Of a stretch of 40,256 bases of DNA, positions 17,473 to 25,712 are shown one piece after another. The number at the start of each line of letters is the position of its first letter. The first letter of the stretch is position 1. A program made the translations under genes and the position numbers. Origin of the DNA: an uncultured Bacteroidota bacterium (GTDB taxonomy: Bacteria > Bacteroidota > Bacteroidia > Chitinophagales > Chitinophagaceae); NCBI GenBank assembly GCA_903904855.1, contig CAIVEH010000026.1, positions 1 through 40,256 of the forward strand, in the 5' to 3' direction. Under the pieces are notes generated by a model. That model made no database searches. It was not told where the DNA came from and saw only the letters and a program-made list of their open reading frames with translations.

Positions 17473-19551
17473 ATGCTGAAATCGAATAAGCAGACAATAG
17501 TACGCGACATAAGCTGGCTTTCCTTTAACGCCAGGGTATTGCAAGAGGCAAAAGATGAATCAAATCACATTCACGATCGTTTGCGTTTTCTGGGAATTTT
17601 TTCCAACAACCTTGATGAGTTTTTCAGGGTGAGGGTGGCAGCACTTAATAAGATGGTGTTATTGGGAAAAGCGGCTAAAATGCACATGGAGGCCAACCCT
17701 GATAAGATCCTGAAGAAAATTCAGCAAACAGTTATTACCCAGCAAGCGGATTTCGACAGTACGTATTCTGAGATAATAACCGAGCTGGAACGGAAAAACA
17801 TCTTTATAAAAAACGAGAAGCAACTGTCTAAACATCAAAAGGCATTTGTAACAAAGTTGTTTGAAGAAAAAATCAGGACCCAGATCATTCCGCTGATGAT
17901 TGAATCCATACCTCAGATGCCACTTTTGCGCGATAAATCCATCTACCTGGCGTGTGTATTGGGAAAAACGAATGAATCAATGAGCCAGCGCTATGCATTG
18001 ATAGAAATACCTACCAAGGTGCTGCCCCGGTTTGTAATACTGCCTTCGGATAAAGGGCAGACAGACCTTATTTTGCTGGAAGACATAATAAGGCTTAATC
18101 TCCAGGGTTTGTTTGCCCCGTTTGGGTTCAACAGATTTCTTGGGTATATAATTAAGGTAACTCGGGATGCTGAACTGGAGATAGATAATGATGTAAATAC
18201 CAACCTTATATCGCAACTGGAAAAGGGCCTTAAGAACCGGAAGAAAGGCCGCGCAACGCGATTTGTGTATGACCGGCAAATTGACCCCCATTTGCTGAAT
18301 TTCCTCATCCGCAGACTGGGACTGACTAAAAAGGATAATCTGATACCAGGCGGAAGGATACATAATTTCAAGGATTTTATTGATTTCCCGGCATCTATAT
18401 TTAATGATATCAAACCCAGGCCTCAGCCCTTTATACACCCCTTGCTGAAGCAGCCTTGCCGGATAATGGACATTATTGAGAAGCAAGATGTAATGCTTCA
18501 TCTGCCTTATCATTCCTTCGATTCTATCATTGACCTGCTGAGGGAGGCAGCGATTGACCCCTTTGTGCAGAGTATACGCATCACCTGCTACAGGCTGGCT
18601 AAAAACTCTAAAATTGTAAATGCACTGATCAATGCGGTAAGGAATGGTAAAGAAGTTACGGTGGTGCTGGAACTCAGAGCGAGGTTTGACGAAGAAGCAA
18701 ATATGCGCTGGAAAGAACAACTGGAGGAGGAGGGAGTTAAGGTTGTTCTGGGTATACACGATATGAAGGTTCATGCCAAAATATGTGTGATCAAAAAACG
18801 GGAATTCAACAAGACCACCCAATATGGCTTTGTGAGTACCGGCAACCTGAATGAGAATACGGCGCGCTATTATGGCGACCATTGCCTACTGACCACCAAC
18901 CGGAATATACTGGCAGATATAAACAGGATATTTGATTACCTGGAAAACCCGGTAAAAAAGATATCCAATCTGGCCAATTGCAAAATACTACCTGTTTCTC
19001 CGCTGAATATGAGAAACACCATGCTGCTACAGCTAAATAAGGAAATAAGGGTAGCAAAACGAAAGAAACCGGCATCGGCAATTATTAAACTCAACAGCCT
19101 GGTAGATACAGTGCTTATTGATAAGATTTATGAAGCTGCCAGGGCTGGTGTTGATATTAAAATGGTGATAAGGGGCATTTGTTGCGCCTATACGCAGGAA
19201 AAAGCATTTAAGGAACATATATACGCCATAAGCATACTGGATGACTACCTCGAACACGCCCGGGTAATGGTTTTTGGCAGCGGCAATGATGCGGTGGTAT
19301 ACATCTCCTCTGCCGACTGGATGGTGCGTAACCTGGACCACCGTGTGGAGGCAGCCTGCCCTATTTATAATAAAGAAATCAAGCAGGAATTGATTGAAAT
19401 TCTGAACATTCAGCTTGCGGAGAATGTAAAAGGCCGTATCTTGGATAATGATCAGACGAATGAATATGTGCAGAGAGAAGAACATAAACAAGAATTGCGC
19501 TCGCAGGTGGCGATTTATGAATACCTGCGCAATAAAACCTATAATAATTGA
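17473..19551 (+). CDS. ppk1: Polyphosphate kinase 1
   Basis: A reversible enzyme that polymerises the gamma-phosphate of ATP into polyphosphate. It has 692 residues, the standard length. The N-terminal block DISWLSFNARVLQEA and FLGIFSNNLDEFFRVR, the central LHLPYHSFDSIIDLLREAA, and the phosphohistidine motif MKVHAKICVIKK (His434, next to the E. coli His435 position) are present. A second conserved histidine sits in NLDHRVEAACPI (His623). The ppx gene overlaps its last codons, forming a make-and-break polyphosphate pair. A heptad-repeat block directly precedes the start codon. Confidence 0.97.
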   Translation: MLKSNKQTIVRDISWLSFNARVLQEAKDESNHIHDRLRFLGIFSNNLDEFFRVRVAALNKMVLLGKAAKMHMEANPDKILKKIQQTVITQQADFDSTYSEIITELERKNIFIKNEKQLSKHQKAFVTKLFEEKIRTQIIPLMIESIPQMPLLRDKSIYLACVLGKTNESMSQRYALIEIPTKVLPRFVILPSDKGQTDLILLEDIIRLNLQGLFAPFGFNRFLGYIIKVTRDAELEIDNDVNTNLISQLEKGLKNRKKGRATRFVYDRQIDPHLLNFLIRRLGLTKKDNLIPGGRIHNFKDFIDFPASIFNDIKPRPQPFIHPLLKQPCRIMDIIEKQDVMLHLPYHSFDSIIDLLREAAIDPFVQSIRITCYRLAKNSKIVNALINAVRNGKEVTVVLELRARFDEEANMRWKEQLEEEGVKVVLGIHDMKVHAKICVIKKREFNKTTQYGFVSTGNLNENTARYYGDHCLLTTNRNILADINRIFDYLENPVKKISNLANCKILPVSPLNMRNTMLLQLNKEIRVAKRKKPASAIIKLNSLVDTVLIDKIYEAARAGVDIKMVIRGICCAYTQEKAFKEHIYAISILDDYLEHARVMVFGSGNDAVVYISSADWMVRNLDHRVEAACPIYNKEIKQELIEILNIQLAENVKGRILDNDQTNEYVQREEHKQELRSQVAIYEYLRNKTYNN

Positions 19552-20450
19552 TACTAGCCGCTATTGATATAGGATCGAATGCCGCCAGGTTGCTGATAAG
19601 CGAGGCCTCGGTATATAAGGACGGAACAGTGGATTATACCAAGCAGAACCTGCTCCGGATCCCGCTCAGGCTTGGTTTTGATGTATTTGATAATGGTTTC
19701 ATCAGCGATGTAAAAAAGGCCAAACTAATAGAGACCCTGAAAGCATATAAACTGCTGATGGGTATTTATAAAGTGGAGGCCTACAAAGCCTGTGCCACCT
19801 CGGCCATGCGCGATGCCAGCAACGGACCTAAAATACTGGAAGAGATTTATGCAGAAACCGGTTTTAGGATCAATATCATTACCGGGCAGGAAGAGGCCAA
19901 TATTATATACGAAACACACATTGCTGAAAACCTGAGCGATAACCGTGCCTACCTATACATTGATGTTGGTGGTGGCAGCACTGAAGTAACCCTTTATTCG
20001 CATGGCCATACCATCTTTAAAGAATCGTTTAACATAGGCACAATAAGGTTGCTGCACAATAAAGTAACTGATGAACAGTGGGAGCATATGAAATGGTTTG
20101 TGAAAACCTATGCCCGCGATTACCAGCCACTTGAGGCCATAGGCACCGGCGGCAACATCAACAAGATATTTTCTATCTCCAAACGCAAGGAAGGGCGGCC
20201 ACTCTCGCTCGACCTGCTTAAGGATTATTACAAAGAACTGAGCTATACACCGCTTGAAGAGCGTAAACATCTATACCAGTTCAGAGACGACCGCGCCGAT
20301 GTAATTGTGCCAGCCTTACAGATTTATATTGCCATAATGCGGTGGGCGCTGGCCGATGAGATTTATGTGCCTAAAATAGGCCTTGCCGACGGGCTGATTA
20401 AAATGCTGTATAGTGAGCATATGAATAAGACTGCTATGAAGGTGGGGTGA
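19548..20450 (+). CDS. ppx: Exopolyphosphatase / GppA-family phosphatase
   Basis: A 300-residue ASKHA-fold phosphatase expected to release phosphate from polyphosphate or to hydrolyse pppGpp. The first phosphate-binding loop AAIDIGSNAARLLI begins four residues into the protein, and the second motif YIDVGGGSTEVTLY lies near residue 140. The domain then ends early, as in the short Ppx/GppA type without the extra C-terminal HD-like domain. The only start that includes the loop is TTG at 19548, whose bases overlap the ppk1 stop as TTGA, a coupling arrangement like the usual ATGA. Pairing with ppk1 favours polyphosphate as substrate. Confidence 0.92.
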   Translation: MILAAIDIGSNAARLLISEASVYKDGTVDYTKQNLLRIPLRLGFDVFDNGFISDVKKAKLIETLKAYKLLMGIYKVEAYKACATSAMRDASNGPKILEEIYAETGFRINIITGQEEANIIYETHIAENLSDNRAYLYIDVGGGSTEVTLYSHGHTIFKESFNIGTIRLLHNKVTDEQWEHMKWFVKTYARDYQPLEAIGTGGNINKIFSISKRKEGRPLSLDLLKDYYKELSYTPLEERKHLYQFRDDRADVIVPALQIYIAIMRWALADEIYVPKIGLADGLIKMLYSEHMNKTAMKVG

Positions 20451-20484
20451 TAGGTATTATTTATTTTGGTTTGAATATTTAGTA

Positions 20485-20871
20485 ATGGCCAAAAATCCTC
20501 TTCTTATAATATCACTGCTCCTTGTCATAGGGTTAAGCTCATTTAAGAAAGATAAAGACGAACCTGGAAGTAAGCTGGATTTATATGCTACTATTACCGG
20601 CCGGATTATAGTGGATGGAAGAGTGGGATTAAGTGTAACAGCAACCATACAAAACAACTCAAAAACCACTTTGTCTTTCATGAATATGACATGTGATTAT
20701 GAAAGTAGATTTTGTACTGATAATGTGAAATATGATGTTGAGTATAAGCTTGGTTGTGATGGTAATTTTCCAGTGGTATATGATCTGAAACCTGGTAACA
20801 AATATGATTATAAGCTTACAGTATACGTACACGGCGTGTATTTGCCTGAGGTTTATAACTTTCAGCTTTAA
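20485..20871 (+). CDS. Uncharacterised small exported protein
   Basis: I do not recognise this 128-residue protein. It has a hydrophobic N-terminal segment (LLIISLLLVIGLSS, residues 6-19) followed by a charged stretch (KKDKDE), fitting a signal peptide or membrane anchor. The remainder reads like a single beta-sandwich domain: alternating hydrophobic strands, TATIQNNSKTTLSFMNMTC, and a C-terminal KLTVYVHGVYLPEVYNF. Three cysteines (in MTCDY, RFCTD and LGCDG) could form a disulfide. It starts 34 bp after ppx in the same direction and might be read through from it, but no functional link is visible. Confidence 0.7.
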   Translation: MAKNPLLIISLLLVIGLSSFKKDKDEPGSKLDLYATITGRIIVDGRVGLSVTATIQNNSKTTLSFMNMTCDYESRFCTDNVKYDVEYKLGCDGNFPVVYDLKPGNKYDYKLTVYVHGVYLPEVYNFQL

Positions 20872-21162
20872 AGTGTTTCAAATTAATTTTATTATTATTA
20901 TAATTTTGATGAGAAATCAAATTTCAAATTAGAATTTTATTGGTTTGTACCTGAATACCCGAAGGAGCGTATGTTCTCACCATGGAAATCAAATGGTACA
21001 ATCTGGAGTAATGCTTTGTGGTACTGAGTTTATTGATTTAGCGACATAAGTTCTGGTATCTGAATCCAATAGATTGATAGATCGTGGATAACTCAGCTTC
21101 AGAACCCAGTGGCGTTTAGAGTCCGTCAATTTCTGATCTGATCTTGTGGCTATAGTAATGGA
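20872..21162. other. Intergenic region between two gene 3' ends
   Basis: These 291 bp lie between the unknown exported gene and the end of the minus-strand regulator. A 46-codon open stretch (20887-21027) has no good start and no family I recognise. I see no convincing terminator. Confidence 0.4.
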
Positions 21163-21795
21163 CTAATTTGGGCACTTCTGGGAAAGTACGGGCGCCAGAT
21201 TTCCCATAAAAACCTTGCCTTTACGAATTGAAATTTCTCCCCGCTCGTGCATGTGGCGCATGGCACGAATTACGGTCTCTACCCTCAGACATGTCATATT
21301 GGCTATCTGCTGGCGGGTGAGTTTTATTTTACCGCATTCGGTGCATACGTTATGGTTGTTTGCCTTAAGGTAGGCAATGAGTGATTTGATGCGTTCTTCA
21401 GGTTCATTATGCAGCAACTCTGTAAGAATAAAGAATTTGAATCTGAGCCGCTGAGCGAGTAGTCTGGAGAATGAAAAATGTATTTCGGGGTGATCCTGCA
21501 GTAGCTGATGAAAAGTAGACTGGTGCAGTTTTATTACCAGTGAATCCTCATCGGCAATGGCAGTGGCAGCATAAGGAGCACCATCAAACAGAGGTAATTC
21601 ACCAAAACATTCACCAGGCTCAACCAACAACTGAAGATATTCTTTGCCTTCATTGTTGAAATTGGCCCACCTTATCTTACCGCTTACCAACTGATAGTAG
21701 AAATTGCATCTGTTGCCTTCAAAGAAGATGACTTCGCCAGCTGCGACTTTCTTATATGTAGCGCCAAGTGCAAGCAAGTAAGCAATATCTACCAT
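21163..21795 (-). CDS. Crp/Fnr-family transcription regulator
   Basis: A 210-residue regulator with an N-terminal cyclic-nucleotide-binding-like barrel (about 12-115), a long dimerisation helix (about 117-145) and a winged helix (LTRQQIANMTCLRVETVIRAM, 159-179). The recognition helix carries Glu173 and Arg177 in VETVIR, as in FNR-type ETxxR. In the phosphate-binding cassette (GELPLFDGAPYAATA) the Arg-Ser pair that holds cAMP in CRP is replaced by Tyr-Ala, so cAMP binding is doubtful. A CTEC motif (Cys151 and Cys154) sits between the dimer helix and the HTH; Cys30, 63, 169 and 208 are also present. I chose the ATG at 21795 over an upstream in-frame TTG (21804). It diverges from the nos operon, suggesting it controls that operon. 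Confidence 0.9.
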   Translation of the reverse strand: MVDIAYLLALGATYKKVAAGEVIFFEGNRCNFYYQLVSGKIRWANFNNEGKEYLQLLVEPGECFGELPLFDGAPYAATAIADEDSLVIKLHQSTFHQLLQDHPEIHFSFSRLLAQRLRFKFFILTELLHNEPEERIKSLIAYLKANNHNVCTECGKIKLTRQQIANMTCLRVETVIRAMRHMHERGEISIRKGKVFMGNLAPVLSQKCPN

Positions 21796-21870
21796 TGATG
21801 GCAATTTTAATATGAATTGCTAAAGTAAAAAAAATGAAGAATTCTATGCATGATTGCCAACATGGTCCGG

Positions 21871-21886
21871 TATGATTAAAATCATA
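21871..21886. promoter_or_regulatory. Candidate Crp/Fnr operator, site A
   Basis: TATGATTAAAATCATA has perfect 7-bp arms, read as ATGA-N6-TCAT, the NTGA-N6-TCAN geometry of Crp/Fnr sites. It lies 75 bp upstream of the regulator start and about 185 bp upstream of the nos cytochrome start. Confidence 0.55.
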
Positions 21887-21994
21887 TCAACACATCGCAG
21901 AAGATAAAAATGTCCTTATTAATTTAATAATCAGGACCTTATAGTAGTAATATTGGATAGAATATGTCTCGAGAAAAAATTATTTTTCTTCATT

Positions 21995-22010
21995 TATGAT
22001 TCTACGCATA
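21995..22010. promoter_or_regulatory. Candidate Crp/Fnr operator, site B (nos operon)
   Basis: TATGATTCTACGCATA shares TATG-N8-CATA with site A and is very similar to site C upstream of ric. It lies 61 bp before the nos cytochrome ATG. Confidence 0.55.
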
Positions 22011-22019
22011 ATTGACCCA

Positions 22020-22050
22020 TTGGGGATGGAGTAATCTTGCTTTATAATTG
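22020..22050 (+). promoter_or_regulatory. Weak candidate promoter of the nos operon
   Basis: A TTG at 22020-22022 and TATAATTG at 22043-22050 (one mismatch to TAnnTTTG) are 20 bp apart, matching Bacteroidota -33/-7 spacing. Operator site B lies just upstream, as expected for an activated promoter. Confidence 0.35.
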
Positions 22051-22071
22051 TTAAACTAACAAATTGAAAAT

Positions 22072-22548
22072 ATGAAAAAAATATTGCTAATACCTGTTAT
22101 CTGTATGATACTTGCCTCGTGTGGTGGTAACAGTTCTGATTCAAAAAAAAATCCGTACACCGCCGATGATTCAAAAAAGGAAGCAAATGGCAATCCTTCT
22201 TACGATCCTAACAGAGGCGAAGGAAAATTTACTCATGTAGATATCCCCGCTGCACTGGATGCAGCCATGGCTGCGAATGGTAAAAAATCATTTGATGTAA
22301 AATGCGGTTCCTGCCACAAGCTGACTGCCGAAAAACTGGTGGGGCCTGGATGGCAGGGCGTAACCCAAAGGCACACACCTGAGTGGATCATGAATTTTGT
22401 TACTAATACTGACGCTATGCTGAACAAAGACCCCAAAGCCCAGGCCCTGCTGGAACTGTGCCTGGTGAGAATGCCTAACCAGAACCTGAGCGATGATGAT
22501 GCCCGTGCATTGTATGAATTTATGAGGCAGAATGATGGCGTAAAGTAA
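22072..22548 (+). CDS. Lipoprotein monohaem cytochrome c of the nos operon
   Basis: A 158-residue exported cytochrome. The signal peptide ends in a lipobox (MILASC, Cys17), so it should be lipid-anchored in the periplasm. A flexible Lys/Asp/Asn-rich linker follows, then a class I cytochrome c domain with haem motif CGSCH (Cys78, Cys81, His82). A methionine in LVRMPNQN is the likely second axial ligand. It is the first gene of the nos operon and lies 45 bp before nosZ, so it most likely passes electrons to nitrous oxide reductase. Small cytochromes c are regular members of clade II nos clusters. Confidence 0.92.
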   Translation: MKKILLIPVICMILASCGGNSSDSKKNPYTADDSKKEANGNPSYDPNRGEGKFTHVDIPAALDAAMAANGKKSFDVKCGSCHKLTAEKLVGPGWQGVTQRHTPEWIMNFVTNTDAMLNKDPKAQALLELCLVRMPNQNLSDDDARALYEFMRQNDGVK

Positions 22549-22593
22549 CTCCAACCAATTTCCTAATATATCAATTAACCAAAACAATTATTT

Positions 22594-24579
22594 ATGAGAC
22601 ATCTTAAATATCTTACAGTAGCAGGCGCCATAGCGCTTGTAATCGGCATAAATTCATGCAAACCAAAAAATGCAGAAAGTGCAGTTACCAATGATGCGGC
22701 ATCGAAAGCATATGTGGCTCCAGGGAAGTATGATTTATTTTACAATTTTGTATCGGGTGGATTCAGCGGGCAATTGAGCGTATATGGCTTGCCAAGTGGC
22801 AGGTTGTTGCGAGTGATACCTGTATTCTCGGTTGACCCTGAAAAAGGTTATGGCTATAGTGAAGAAACCAAACCTATGCTGATGACATCCCACGGCTCGG
22901 TGCCTTGGGACGACCTGCATCATACCGAACTGTCGCAGACCAATGGAGAGATAGATGGAAGATGGGTATTCGGGAATGCTAACAATACACCCCGCGTGGC
23001 ACGAATTGATCTTACCACTTTCAGAACTGCGGAAATAATAGAACTGCCCAACAGCGGTGGCAATCATAGCTCACCGTTCATTACCGAGAATACAGAGTAT
23101 GTGGTAGCAGGAACCCGTTTCAGTGTTCCGCCCGATTATGAAAACGGAGATGTCCCCATCAATACTTATAAAAAGAATTTCAAAGGCCATATCAGTTTTA
23201 TAAGCGTAGGGAAGGAAGGCCAGATGGATATAGCATTCCAGATAGAATGCCCAGGTGTCAATTTCGATCTGTCTCATGCGGGAAAAGACAAATCTCATGG
23301 TTGGTTCTTCTTTAGTTGTTACAACACTGAGCAGGCTAACACGCTGCTTGAAGTAAACGCATCGCAACGCGACAAGGATTTCATCATGGCGCTCAACTGG
23401 AAGAAAGCAGAAGAATACCTGAAAGCAGGTAAGGGTAAGAAAATAGCAACCAAGTATGCACATAATGTGTATAATGAGAAAACACACACTGCTACATCAG
23501 AAATTAAAACAGAAGTTACCGTACTGAATGCCATGGAGCTGAAAGACATCTGTTATTTCATTCCTTGTCCAAAATCTCCCCATGGTTGTGATGTGGATCC
23601 AACAGGCGAATATATAGTAGGTAGCGGCAAACTGGCTGCGCTGATACCTGTATTCAGTTTCGATAAAATACAGAAAGCAATTGCAGATAAGGCGTTTGAT
23701 GGCGATTTCCAGGGCATACCAGTTATAAAATATGAAGCTGCACTTTATGGCGAAGTGAAGAAACCTGGCTTAGGCCCTTTGCATACCGAATTTGATGGTA
23801 ATGGATTTGCTTATACTTCCATGTTCGTATCCAGTGAGGTAGTTAAATGGAATATTAAAGAACTTAAAGTAGTGGATAGGGTACCAACGTTCTATTCAGT
23901 GGGCCACTTATGTGTGCCAGGTGGAGACAGCCGCAAGCCCAATGCCAAATACATGATAGCCTATAACAAAATTACCAAAGACAGGTATCTGCCTACCGGT
24001 CCGGAGCTGGCACAGAGCGCACAACTCTTTGACATTACTGGTGAAAAAATGCAGATGATACTTGACTTCCCGACTATAGGCGAACCGCACTATGCCCAGG
24101 CAGTATCAGCAGACCTGATAAAGAACAACTCAGTTAAGTTTTATAAAATTGAGGAGAATGCAAATGCTTTTGTTGCAAAGGGTGAAGGTGAAGCTAAAGT
24201 TGTGCGCAATGGAAACAAGGTGGATGTTTATATGACGGCGATCCGGTCGCACTTTGTTCCAGATAATATTGAAGGTATAAGAATGGGCGATGAAGTATAT
24301 GTGCATGTTACAAATCTGGAGCAGGACTGGGATGTGCCGCATGGTTTCGCAATAAAGGGTGCATTAGCATCAGAACTGCTGATCATGCCGGGTGAAACAC
24401 AAACTATTAAATGGACACCTGATCGTGTAGGTATTTTCCCGATGTACTGTACTGACTTCTGCAGTGCACTGCACCAGGAAATGTCAGGCTACATAAGAGT
24501 GTCACCAACCGGTAGTAATGTGCCATTGCTGTTCAGTACAGGTAAAAATATGCCTGTAGAAGAAGCTGCTAAAAAGTAA
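22594..24579 (+). CDS. nosZ: Nitrous oxide reductase, clade II (Sec-exported)
   Basis: Reduces N2O to N2 in the periplasm using the CuZ and CuA copper centres. At 661 residues it is full length. The beta-propeller part contains histidine-rich motifs expected for CuZ (HGSVPWDDLHHTELSQ, SPHGCDVDPTGEY, LGPLHTEFDGNG). The C-terminal cupredoxin domain has the complete CuA motif YCTDFCSALHQEM, with Cys619, Cys623, His627 and Met630. The N-terminus is a Sec-type signal without a twin arginine, which marks clade II (atypical) NosZ. It also ends in INSC, a possible lipobox, so the enzyme may be a lipoprotein. It sits between its cytochrome and NosL. A large hairpin follows the stop codon. Confidence 0.97.
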   Translation: MRHLKYLTVAGAIALVIGINSCKPKNAESAVTNDAASKAYVAPGKYDLFYNFVSGGFSGQLSVYGLPSGRLLRVIPVFSVDPEKGYGYSEETKPMLMTSHGSVPWDDLHHTELSQTNGEIDGRWVFGNANNTPRVARIDLTTFRTAEIIELPNSGGNHSSPFITENTEYVVAGTRFSVPPDYENGDVPINTYKKNFKGHISFISVGKEGQMDIAFQIECPGVNFDLSHAGKDKSHGWFFFSCYNTEQANTLLEVNASQRDKDFIMALNWKKAEEYLKAGKGKKIATKYAHNVYNEKTHTATSEIKTEVTVLNAMELKDICYFIPCPKSPHGCDVDPTGEYIVGSGKLAALIPVFSFDKIQKAIADKAFDGDFQGIPVIKYEAALYGEVKKPGLGPLHTEFDGNGFAYTSMFVSSEVVKWNIKELKVVDRVPTFYSVGHLCVPGGDSRKPNAKYMIAYNKITKDRYLPTGPELAQSAQLFDITGEKMQMILDFPTIGEPHYAQAVSADLIKNNSVKFYKIEENANAFVAKGEGEAKVVRNGNKVDVYMTAIRSHFVPDNIEGIRMGDEVYVHVTNLEQDWDVPHGFAIKGALASELLIMPGETQTIKWTPDRVGIFPMYCTDFCSALHQEMSGYIRVSPTGSNVPLLFSTGKNMPVEEAAKK

Positions 24580-24621
24580 ATAATAAAATACTTGTTACAA
24601 AGTAACCAACTGCTTTTAATA

Positions 24622-24668
24622 GATTCAACTTGCCATTAAGGAATTATCTCCTGGTGGTAAGTTGAATC
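24622..24668 (+). promoter_or_regulatory. Large stem-loop between nosZ and nosL
   Basis: GATTCAACTTGCCA (24622-24635) pairs with TGGTAAGTTGAATC (24655-24668), a 14-bp stem with one G-U pair and a 19-nt loop. No T-tract follows. A role in 3' stabilisation of nosZ mRNA or partial termination before the maturation genes is inferred. Confidence 0.6.
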
Positions 24669-24698
24669 CACGGCGGCATAATTTCAAAAAACGGTTAG

Positions 24699-25712
24699 AT
24701 GCAAAATGATAAATTATTGATCAGTACAAGGGCGATTGTGGCAATTTGCGGTTTCAGCCTAATAGCAGTGATGTTTGTACCCATGTGGCGTATTGACCTT
24801 AATGCACCTCAATATCCTGAGGGCCTGAGTTTAGCAATTCATGCCAATAGAATAAAGGGTAATGTAGATATCATAAACGGACTGAACCACTATATAGGTA
24901 TGAAGACGTTGCATGACAAAGATTTCCCTGAATTTACGATTCTGCCATGGTGTATTGGTTTCTTTATAGGTTTGTTTCTGCTTGTAGCGCTATTGAACAG
25001 GAGAAAATGGTTCTATGCATCCTTCTTTTTGTTTGTTGCCTTTGGTATTATAGCAATGGCAGATTTCTGGCGATGGGAATATAATTATGGGCATAATCTT
25101 GATCCTCATGCAGCAATAATAGTTCCGGGAATGGCTTACCAGCCACCATTAATAGGTTATAAACAATTGCTTAATTTTGCCGCATATTCTATACCAGATA
25201 CAGGGGGATGGATTTTTATAGGCTGCGGGGTATTGCTTATGCCGGGTGTATTTTTTGAATGGCGGAAAAGCAGAAAAGCAAAGAAGATAGGCCTGGTTTC
25301 AGCCTTATTATTATTGCCACTATTTCTATTAAGTAGTTGCAGTACCGGCCCGGAAGCAATTAAAACAGGATCTGATAACTGCGCATTCTGTAAAATGACT
25401 ATTTCAGATCCGAGGTTTGGGGCGGAGATTGTAACACATACCGGTAAAGCCTTTAAGTTTGATGATATTCACTGCATGGTAAGCTATTATGATGCACTTG
25501 ATAAAAACCTAAAAAAAACAGCAACCGTTTATCTTTCCGATTTTTGCGGTAATCATACACTCGTCCCTTCAGACAAATGTATACTGCTGTTAAGTAAAGA
25601 TTTTAAATGCCCTATGGACGGACACATTGCTGCCTTCAGTAGTTCAGATAGTATGGAAAGGATAAGGCAAACCTATCCGGGTGAAAAAACCGAACTGGCA
25701 CTAAACAAATGA
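24699..25712 (+). CDS. nosL: Membrane protein fused to NosL copper chaperone
   Basis: A 337-residue two-part protein. The N-terminal ~200 residues contain four hydrophobic segments (about 10-28, 85-105, 107-125 and 170-188), with a conserved-looking extracytoplasmic stretch GNVDIINGLNHYIGM. After a basic linker (EWRKSRKAKK) comes a fifth hydrophobic segment ending in LLSSC, which looks like a lipobox. The NosL domain follows, with copper-binding motif NCAFCKMTISDPRFGAEI and FDDIHCM. NosL delivers copper for NosZ assembly. To my knowledge the two parts are usually separate genes, so this is likely a fusion; no frameshift is needed to explain it. The stop overlaps nosD as ATGA. Confidence 0.88.
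   Translation: MQNDKLLISTRAIVAICGFSLIAVMFVPMWRIDLNAPQYPEGLSLAIHANRIKGNVDIINGLNHYIGMKTLHDKDFPEFTILPWCIGFFIGLFLLVALLNRRKWFYASFFLFVAFGIIAMADFWRWEYNYGHNLDPHAAIIVPGMAYQPPLIGYKQLLNFAAYSIPDTGGWIFIGCGVLLMPGVFFEWRKSRKAKKIGLVSALLLLPLFLLSSCSTGPEAIKTGSDNCAFCKMTISDPRFGAEIVTHTGKAFKFDDIHCMVSYYDALDKNLKKTATVYLSDFCGNHTLVPSDKCILLLSKDFKCPMDGHIAAFSSSDSMERIRQTYPGEKTELALNK

Noticed and set aside
20887-21027. 46-codon open stretch between the unknown exported gene and the Crp/Fnr regulator
   Set aside because: It has no start codon near its beginning, no recognisable homology, and a length easily reached by chance.
21841-22014. Direct repeat ATTCTATGCATGATTG (21841-21856) and ATTCTACGCATAATTG (21999-22014)
   Set aside because: The copies match at 14 of 16 bases, but only the second fits the TATG-N8-CATA palindrome. 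The first may be chance similarity, so it was not called an operator.
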